A DNA stretch of 64,000 nt from an uncultured Chloroflexota bacterium (lineage in GTDB: Bacteria > Chloroflexota > Anaerolineae > Anaerolineales > Anaerolineaceae): NCBI GenBank assembly GCA_902774215.1, contig CACYHU010000050.1:16664-80663 (forward strand), read 5' to 3'. Each line of letters starts with the position of its first letter. Position 1 is the first letter of the stretch. The translations under genes and the position numbers were made by a program. Positions 58,201-64,000 of this stretch are shown here, in pieces. The notes below the pieces were generated by a model, which saw only the letters and a program-made list of their open reading frames with translations, ran no database searches and had not been told where the DNA came from.

Positions 58201-61200
58201 TGTTTATTATTACTGCCGTCTTTCGGCCATTCTGATCCGCTTCCCAATTCCTTTTTGACATTGATCATGGTTTTTGCTGATGCGGTGTTTGTAACCGTTG
58301 CCGCAGAAGCTGTTGCCTGGCTTGCATAATTATTCGTTGTTCCCTGGTCGTTCTTAACATCAAATGTCAGATCTCCGCTGCTGTTGAGCTTTGGCGTGAC
58401 AATTATCGTGTGGGGATTAGGATCGTAAGTTACACCCTGATATATATAATTCTCAGTGTCGTTACCGGGATATGTTTCAGAAATCGTGAAGGTAAACGGC
58501 TGATCCTTTTCTGAAGCTGAGAATTTTATTGGGCCGTAAATCACGGCTTTTATATTTTGCGCAATGTTTGTGCTTCCAGTAACAGTGATACCGTTCAGTT
58601 TGCTTCGGGAATCGACTCCTCCGGGCTGGGAACTGTTATCAACACCTGCCAGCGTAAATTCAAAATTTCTGTTTGCCGGCCAGTTTTCCATGGTTTTGGT
58701 TACAGTGAGATAAATCTGCCCGGTCTTTTCAGTGTTTGTAATAGATCCATCATTACTCACCGGAGTAGTCGGAGATATACTGTATCCCGGATACCCTTTA
58801 GTTTCGGCAATGGTATAAGTGATATCATCTTCACCGTCTTTGACCGGCAGATTGACAAATGTCGCTTTCCATGGTTCACTCTCATAACCGGCTGCTGCAG
58901 TCGAATCGTTCGTTTCAGCAACCCCGTCCAGCGTGACAGTGTTGTTCGCGATAATGGAAGTTTCTGCCGGATAACCGTTTGCATAGAGTGTAAACACAAC
59001 AGATCTGCCTGTTACATTGGTTTCAGTATTACCGACAGTGTCCTCCCACATCTTATAAGCGCTGATCTCCGTGGTTTGTTGATCATTTTGATAATTATTA
59101 GTGATGGAAACTGTGTGAGACGTATTATTTTCATAATTTATAACATCTTCGGAAGTTATTTTTACTGTCAAGGGATAGTCTTCAGTTACATTTTCAATTG
59201 TTACATTATCGATTTTATAGGTTTTTGTTAGCGTATATCCATCAATACCTGGGACATTTTCTGTGATAGTATAATTTCCGATCGTGAGACCTGATATTTC
59301 ATATTTCCCATTTGTAAATTCACTATAATTAATTGTTTTTGGAAAACCATCATTTTCATCAACATCGGGTACCCTTTCGATAGTAAAAGTTATGGATTCT
59401 TTCTGCTCATCAGTCAGACTGCTCGGGCTGACACCACCGGTAAATGTCTTTTCTAAATTGATTTTGGTCGTTTTCGATTCATTCCACACACGCAAGGAAT
59501 AACCATTGGGATATACCCAAACATCGGCATGTCCTTGTTGTGGCGCTTCGAATATGGTAAAGAACCATTTGTTTGATGTGTTTGTAGAGTCACCTTTATA
59601 ACCCTCCGGAAATCCAGTTTCCAATATATAATATTTCCGATCGTAAGAAAGAGTTATTCCGTTTACTTGATTTAAAATTGCTGTTCCGTTCTCATCTGTA
59701 GTGACGACAACGTCGCTATCTTTTTTAGGCCCGCCTGAATATTTAACAGGTTGTGGATTTTGGCAGTCTGCCCGGTCGGTACAGTTTGAAGGATCTCTAC
59801 AAATTTTTGTCGTATTATCACATTCAAATAAAGCAAATGTAGCTCCAGAAAGGGGCTTTAACATGTCATTTTTTTCTGCCTTCAAGATACTGATATATGG
59901 AAGTGATCCCTGTCCTGAAGAGAAATTTGCAGAATGTGATTCACTGATATTTCCAAAATCGCTGTTTTCTGCTCTGACAGTATTTATAAGTGTCAGATTT
60001 CCGTTTCCAATTACAATCGCATCATAGGTTATTGTAACCGGGGAACCGTCTTTAATTACATAAGTAGCTGTATATCCTGAAACTGTATAGGTTACAACAG
60101 CATCGGGATTATCAAACTCAATTGTGTCATATAAAATTACCAGATTTTCATTGAACGTATCGGTTAAAGTGATGTCATTTCCTTCATTTATTAGCTGACC
60201 CGTTGGGTTGTATGTAATCTTATATTGAGCTCTGCGTTTATTATTATTCAGCGTATTCTTATTGATTAATTCTTTGGAAAGGGGATTGTACGTATAAGTC
60301 ACACTCGCTTCGTCATTTACACCGCTAAACGTAGCTTCGTTTTCTAATGTGAATGTTCGATTATTCGTAACAGCCAACCTGGAAAGCTCGGTAAGTGCCG
60401 CTTTATCCTTCACTTTCAAATAATAAGCAAATCTATAGTATGGGTAATAATCCTCTCCATTTTTTGGAACAGTGGTGCTGAATGTCACACCGCTTGAAGT
60501 AGGTGTGGCAGTAACCGTGTTTCCACCTTGGTAAATTTGATATATATTATCTCCGCCGTATATTTTCAGATTGTCAGATAACACGTTATAAATATTGTTC
60601 CCCCATGTGGGATTTCCTGTATATACTTCCAAATAGTCAGTATCAAATTTATCCGTGATCTCGATGGTATCTGTTGTTACACCGCTGATTCTAATCTCAA
60701 AACGATAAACCGGTAATTCAAATTTTTTTTCATCTTCTGTAACCTCTACAGGATCGATTTTATTGCTATTGTATTGATCACTTCCTGATTTAACCACTTC
60801 TATAACAAGCGGTGTTACTGTCTCATCGTCAGTGAATGAAATATTGTTGTTGAGTAATAGGGTTGCATTGTTTGTATGAGTTTTAAGATATGCTTGATTT
60901 TTGGCATCTTCTACCCAATTCGGATCAAATGTCGTTGTGAAAGAGATGTTGATGGTTCGATCATAATTTTGGGCTTGTAGGATCGGGGTATTAAAAGTAA
61001 CCTCAAATTTATTGTCAGATTCGGTAATTAAATAATCGTTTTCGCTTTGGAGCTGGGTCACTGTACCGTTTGATTCTGAGGTTATTGTAAGAGAACCTGC
61101 CTTGAAAGTATCAAAATAATAGTTGTTACGAGAAGGAAAAACATCTGTCAATTTAATGGATTCAAAAGTCTTATTGGCCGGCAGGAAGATCGAAAGTTTC

Positions 61201-62750
61201 CATGTCGCTTCTGTGCTTGTCACGGATAAAGTGGTCTTTTCAAAAGTTACAGGATTGGATGGAACAACATTAACCTCTTTTTCTGTAAGCTCATTTAAGT
61301 ATTCCGCTTTGTTTTTAACAATGTTACTGCTTTGATATAGATTTGAAGTGTCTACCTGAGTGGTGTAAGTAATTGTGTAGCTGCATATTCCGGCGTCGTC
61401 TATGCCTGTTGGAAAGATATATGACCATGTGTAAGCATTGTGTAAATCCGTGATATTCATTTCAGACCACAGAACATCTCGGGAGACAGTTGTATTGTTG
61501 GTACAGGATCCCTCAATGTGAATTCCATTCCCCGCGTAACTCAGAATCTCTCGGGAACCGGAATCAATTGTATCTGTTATCGTTGTACCGGCAAGTGATG
61601 TTAGTTTAGCCTGATTGAGATCGATAGTCCAGGTTATGGCCTCATTATCAGATGAGTAAACCCCGTTTTTATCTAAAGTTATATAGGAGTTATTATGAAA
61701 ATCAAGCGGTTCAGGCGGAGTCGGGGTAGGATTCTCATCGCTTTTTGCATTGTATGTGTTATTTGTGATTCCTTCCGGGATTTTCCCGTTGTCAGTCAAT
61801 GGATTGAGACCATCTCCGGTCAGCTTTGCTTTATAGGTGATATGAATCTCGTTACCGTCGTCCATATCTCCAAAGACATACGTAAATAACTTCCCATCAT
61901 TCGAGACTGTTACGGGCTTTGGATCTACATAACACTGATTGCTCCCGTAACAGGATATCCAATCTGATATATCTGTGGCAAACTCTGTACCGTTGCCGGT
62001 GATTTGGTCGGTTACTACAACGTTGTTATTTACCCCATGGGATTTGACAACCAAGTTATAAGTAATTATCCCCGTATTTGAATCAAAAGAATAGGCTGTT
62101 TTTTGAAGATTGAAACTGTGTTCAGTATCAACATCTACGTATACTGTGACACTGTCGCTGAAATTGATTGATTCTGTATTATTGGCAAATGTTCCTTCAA
62201 AACTCAGGTCAAATTGAACGTTTGATGCATTTTTCAGTTTTTGAAAAGCCTCTTGCTCTTCAGGTGTGCTCCCGGGATTCCAATTAAAAGTAATTGTGCC
62301 GGGACTCGGACTTGTACCAATGGTATAAGGATTCCCCTGAATTTTATATTCCTGATTATTTTGTAAGTCCATGATAGTAATTGAAGATGTATCGGTCTTT
62401 TCGAAAATTTCTTCAAAACCTTGAGGTAAATTGAATGTCATCAATCCGTTATCCGGGAATTGAAGAATATTCGGTTGTTCTTTGAAATGAAGGCTGATGG
62501 TATAATGTTTTCCTTCTTTGATGTCATAAGTGCCATCATCGTTTTTGGACGCATTAATGCTTACACTGTCCAGAAATTCATTCAGATTAGAAGATATGGT
62601 CTGTGAAAAAACTGTGGAGACGCATGTGAGCAGCAAAACGGTAAGACTGAGAAGAATAAAAAAACGACAATGAATTTCGTTTAGCTCTCCTATAATGGTT
62701 CTCCCACTCCATCTTTTACAGCTAACATGCAGATTTTTGAAATTCGACAT
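55089..62750 (-). CDS. Giant adhesin, N-terminal part: signal peptide, Ig-like head, SpaA/CnaB domains and about 9 pilin-type modules
   Basis: 2553 codons from ATG 62750, placed 7 bases after GGGGGAG; the longer frame to 62858 has no ribosome site. An extended signal peptide (hydrophobic core about 30-50 after an Arg-rich start) leads to a beta-rich adhesin head (about 60-930), a SpaA-like domain with a Cys-rich insert (about 940-1080), two CnaB-like domains (to about 1310), then Spy0128/FctA-type modules. Modules carry the expected Lys, Glu and Asn positions for isopeptide bonds. The frame breaks in module 9: after SEAAAGK, about 14 residues expected in FxFxIxE are missing and the protein continues in another frame as AGFTYDTT. 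So this is one gene with 48014-55216, interrupted by a short deletion. Confidence 0.88.
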   Translation of the reverse strand: MSNFKNLHVSCKRWSGRTIIGELNEIHCRFFILLSLTVLLLTCVSTVFSQTISSNLNEFLDSVSINASKNDDGTYDIKEGKHYTISLHFKEQPNILQFPDNGLMTFNLPQGFEEIFEKTDTSSITIMDLQNNQEYKIQGNPYTIGTSPSPGTITFNWNPGSTPEEQEAFQKLKNASNVQFDLSFEGTFANNTESINFSDSVTVYVDVDTEHSFNLQKTAYSFDSNTGIITYNLVVKSHGVNNNVVVTDQITGNGTEFATDISDWISCYGSNQCYVDPKPVTVSNDGKLFTYVFGDMDDGNEIHITYKAKLTGDGLNPLTDNGKIPEGITNNTYNAKSDENPTPTPPEPLDFHNNSYITLDKNGVYSSDNEAITWTIDLNQAKLTSLAGTTITDTIDSGSREILSYAGNGIHIEGSCTNNTTVSRDVLWSEMNITDLHNAYTWSYIFPTGIDDAGICSYTITYTTQVDTSNLYQSSNIVKNKAEYLNELTEKEVNVVPSNPVTFEKTTLSVTSTEATWKLSIFLPANKTFESIKLTDVFPSRNNYYFDTFKAGSLTITSESNGTVTQLQSENDYLITESDNKFEVTFNTPILQAQNYDRTINISFTTTFDPNWVEDAKNQAYLKTHTNNATLLLNNNISFTDDETVTPLVIEVVKSGSDQYNSNKIDPVEVTEDEKKFELPVYRFEIRISGVTTDTIEITDKFDTDYLEVYTGNPTWGNNIYNVLSDNLKIYGGDNIYQIYQGGNTVTATPTSSGVTFSTTVPKNGEDYYPYYRFAYYLKVKDKAALTELSRLAVTNNRTFTLENEATFSGVNDEASVTYTYNPLSKELINKNTLNNNKRRAQYKITYNPTGQLINEGNDITLTDTFNENLVILYDTIEFDNPDAVVTYTVSGYTATYVIKDGSPVTITYDAIVIGNGNLTLINTVRAENSDFGNISESHSANFSSGQGSLPYISILKAEKNDMLKPLSGATFALFECDNTTKICRDPSNCTDRADCQNPQPVKYSGGPKKDSDVVVTTDENGTAILNQVNGITLSYDRKYYILETGFPEGYKGDSTNTSNKWFFTIFEAPQQGHADVWVYPNGYSLRVWNESKTTKINLEKTFTGGVSPSSLTDEQKESITFTIERVPDVDENDGFPKTINYSEFTNGKYEISGLTIGNYTITENVPGIDGYTLTKTYKIDNVTIENVTEDYPLTVKITSEDVINYENNTSHTVSITNNYQNDQQTTEISAYKMWEDTVGNTETNVTGRSVVFTLYANGYPAETSIIANNTVTLDGVAETNDSTAAAGYESEPWKATFVNLPVKDGEDDITYTIAETKGYPGYSISPTTPVSNDGSITNTEKTGQIYLTVTKTMENWPANRNFEFTLAGVDNSSQPGGVDSRSKLNGITVTGSTNIAQNIKAVIYGPIKFSASEKDQPFTFTISETYPGNDTENYIYQGVTYDPNPHTIIVTPKLNSSGDLTFDVKNDQGTTNNYASQATASAATVTNTASAKTMINVKKELGSGSEWPKDGSNNKQVTFTLSVDTVMHPDATNVPMPSTTASTLSNTTDTGTFGPISFDKKDAGKTYHYLITETTGFGTGWITGDPIQVEVTVDLDNNNGKLSTRVNYPTGQNFFTVTNTKVNPGSIIFEATKKMATGSVWPEGKKFTLVLADNNDTNAQEKLEGLTGLSQQVSRGANDTATVTFTAISFNSSDAGKEFKFKVYELDVSGIPHTDTEHTISVKPILKSGGILEITASVDNGNNTTVTEPLNVGDFENTYTVTDTSLFLSATKSITPWPKGSNSQNVEFEFKIEDAAGNVPNKVEGIANARTSNPGTDAQFNAITFNQADINKIFTFTISEVKGGLPFVGYSTETKTITVKVIDNGDGTLRLVDPNNGQTITGTEDTPKNVGTFTNTYSPSGEATINVKKALGSGSVWPKDSSNNKPVTFTLEVDPVKNTDITKVPMPSTTSATLSNTTDIGSFGPIRFNSSHADNTYHYLISETNGFGSGWISSDPVEVAVTVGPDTGSGTLQASVNYPTGQTFFTITNTQIQPVSIPLSGTKKLKDGTNVTDPASGQKWDFTLTAEDGGPIPTVCESSTANSCTKTNNGASIDFGSISFNYTHLNLTDMTTPKEYKYKVTESSSTDSPQYIDFDKTEKEFTVSVSLVNGVITAKINNSIITEYNFGTFTNTYKPVKTRLQVIKALGEGDTWPQENGTNKSVIFTLTQVSPVNTDIHMPSEGGKTVTLSNVGTGTFGEIEYDESCVGIEYKYRIEETADFGSEWTKTGPIIATVKVSRDPNTQALKTDVSYPDGTKAGNTITNHKIQPSRVNILGTKSLSGKTITDEKWNFKLNVQTDSTNAPLPEGCTAFPCTKQNNGSSFSFENMTFTSAHLAENQGEKVWTYTVEEDKAANSPANVTIDPNPKVFKVKVSLNVDGNIQTVVTDASDVLLPPDTSSGAYKIGIFSNTVVEPGSIQFKASKIVKNFENGPWPKDAEFNLVLGVDDNDTNAAAKISELSESDRKALTRTLNDGKRIAEFPVLPFTYSEAAAGKSWIYLRYDHCLSYRCNTGG

Positions 62751-63067
62751 AATTCTCTCCCCCATTTTCTTTATACGATTTTGTAACCGACGATTCACTC
62801 TTCTAACAGAACAGGGACGGTTACGCGTTAGCGAAACTGACCTAATAAGGTAAAACAAAAAATCCTGAATAACTGCAATAACGGAGTTATTTCAATGATT
62901 CAGAACTTATCAGGCAATTTAGATGTGATGGTAAGGTATCGGATACAATGAACATATATCTGTATATACAGATATTTTGGCTGTAGGTAAATATAGCCAC
63001 AGAAAACCCGTTATGCTCCGCCATACCGGTTCCCCCTCACTCTCCTTTTCTATTAATTTTAATTATA
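62751..63067 (-). promoter_or_regulatory. Long structured leader of the giant adhesin gene
   Basis: A TATAAT at 63062-63067 (minus strand) may start a leader of about 305 bases. In order it holds hairpin AACCG-TATG / CATA-CGGGTT (63005-63031), hairpin TGGCT/AGCCA (62978-62999), a perfect 20-base palindrome (62956-62975), and a bulged hairpin (62865-62903) followed by GATTTTTTG, which looks like a terminator inside the leader. A last GTAACCG/CGGTTAC pair lies near the ribosome site. No known riboswitch class was recognised. Confidence 0.5.
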
Positions 63068-63588
63068 AACGATTATGGGAATAAAATAAAGATTTCGTAT
63101 AAATTTTTATGAAATTGGCAAGAAAATTGCAACAAATAATAATTTTAACTCCTCAAAAAAGGATGCTGGCTCGAAACCACAGATGTCACCAGGTGAAAAT
63201 GTAATAGACTGAGTTGGGTTATTTATAAAACACGGAAATTATTATCAAGGTTCATAATTTTTCAACTCCGGAAACACCGTTGTTTGTAAATGTAATTCAA
63301 TACCATTACAAAGTTTTTTACAATGGATATTGGCATGTTGGCAGGGATGTAGAAAGACAGAACTACAAATGCAATATCATCAGGAAATATGAAAATAGGG
63401 AAGGGTATGATATATACCTTGCTAATTTGTAGCAAGCATGTATTACCGATTATGCAGGAATAATAATAAGAAGAATAATAATAAAATCATAAGAAAACCT
63501 GCAAAGAAATCTGTACTTTTCGCGTTCTTTTCGGAATGTTTTCAGAAAAAAAATCCTGTTTTGATTTATTATAAGTCGGGTTAGTTTC
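63068..63588. other. AT-rich intergenic region without gene
   Basis: About 520 bases between the adhesin promoter and the promoter of the right-edge gene. AT-rich, with short AATAATAA-type runs near 63460-63480. No ORF with a ribosome site, no RNA gene and no convincing repeat was seen. Confidence 0.5.
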
Positions 63589-63597
63589 TGTTATAAT
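63589..63597 (+). promoter_or_regulatory. Extended -10 promoter of the right-edge membrane gene
   Basis: TG-T-TATAAT (TATAAT at 63592-63597), about 73 bases before the ATG at 63671. Confidence 0.6.
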
Positions 63598-63670
63598 CAA
63601 ACTTTGGAAAATCAGCGCAGTCTAATGGTCCGGTACGGCAATTGAGACGATAAGGAAGGGTAAAATCGTT

Positions 63671-64000
63671 ATGGCGTTTTTGAGAGCTCATCAATTGAAC
63701 ATCATGCTCGTCGAAATCGGCATGTGCGCGATGCTGGCCCTGCTGACACTTGTGCTCAATACCCTGTCAAAAAAACGGAAAATGGTTCTCTGCTTCATGG
63801 AAATCGGCGCCATGGTAATGCTGATTGCAGACCGTTTTGCGTATAAGTATAGAGGCATTACAAGTGATCTCGGCTGGTGGATGGTCCGCATCAGCAACTT
63901 CCTCGTATTCTTTTCCATCCTTTTCCTGCTCAACGCCTTTACCGACTACCTCATAAGCATCAGCAAAGAGGATCTGAATAATCCCAAACCACCGAAGAAT
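63671..64000 (+). CDS. Membrane sensor protein, N-terminal fragment (possibly GGDEF/EAL-type)
   Basis: 110 codons before the window edge. ATG 63671 follows AAGGAAGGG at good spacing. Three hydrophobic helices are visible (about 12-35, 40-56 and 78-97), with ADRFAYKYRG and WWMVRISNFLVFF between them. I have the impression that this helix-DRxAYxYRG-helix-VRISNF layout occurs in N-terminal membrane sensors of clostridial and chloroflexal GGDEF/EAL or histidine-kinase proteins, but the signalling domain is outside the window. It is transcribed divergently from the giant adhesin. Confidence 0.6.
   Translation, partial: MAFLRAHQLNIMLVEIGMCAMLALLTLVLNTLSKKRKMVLCFMEIGAMVMLIADRFAYKYRGITSDLGWWMVRISNFLVFFSILFLLNAFTDYLISISKEDLNNPKPPKN

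Noticed and set aside
62881..63060. Possible c-di-GMP riboswitch ahead of the adhesin
   Set aside because: Neither the GEMM-I core elements nor the class II core could be found on either strand; only generic hairpins are supported.

Overview
This 64 kb window looks like chromosome from an anaerobic bacterium of the Chloroflexota, most likely class Anaerolineae. The evidence is a GyrA core of chloroflexal type, a giant surface protein carrying LPETGF followed directly by a fused sortase domain, many peptide and Fe3+/polyamine-type ABC importers, an ATP-type PEP carboxykinase, and minisatellite-like intergenic repeats. A clostridial origin cannot be excluded from sequence alone. I found no rRNA, tRNA, CRISPR array, transposase or phage gene.

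Layout. 1-2292: the tail of a short-chain dehydrogenase, converging on a two-gene kinase/aldolase operon. 2463-5033: gyrA. 5160-7127: a large polytopic membrane protein. 7287-15833 (minus strand): a peptide-importer locus read as SBP2, SBP1, permease B, permease C and a fused double ATPase. Terminators follow both SBP genes, and the two SBPs share near-identical promoters. 16013-22971 (plus strand): a small membrane protein, then a second peptide importer (permease, permease, ATPase, truncated ATPase, lipoprotein SBP). 23169-27493: a GlsB-like membrane protein, an alkylsulfatase-like metallo-hydrolase and pckA. 27682-32260: a cyclic-di-GMP synthase/hydrolase pair. 32421-34968: a zinc-finger protein, signal peptidase I and Der. 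35110-39070: a GT2 glycosyltransferase and a YfhO-type membrane protein. 39252-47776: two convergent Fe3+/polyamine-type importers, each ordered SBP, fused permease, ATPase. 48014-62750: one giant adhesin gene of about 4,900 codons, now broken into two frames. 63671-64000: the start of a membrane sensor protein.

How it fits together. Most of the window concerns uptake of peptides and small anionic or cationic solutes, surface attachment, and central carbon turnover (aldolase, PEP carboxykinase). The c-di-GMP pair and signal peptidase I belong functionally with a surface-attached lifestyle, but no direct link to the adhesin is visible.

Most unusual observations. (1) The giant adhesin has about 24 pilin-type isopeptide modules, an internal LPETG motif and, in place of the usual membrane anchor, its own sortase catalytic domain. 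This is a candidate self-sorting adhesin. (2) The lipoprotein at 20683-22971 appears circularly permuted: its normal C-terminal segment sits in front of its normal N-terminus, behind a long Ala/Glu/Val helical repeat. (3) A peptide permease carries a DnaJ-like four-cysteine motif in an extracytoplasmic loop. (4) Three genes (ATPase, alkylsulfatase, adhesin) carry frame lesions, so either local decay or assembly error must be considered.
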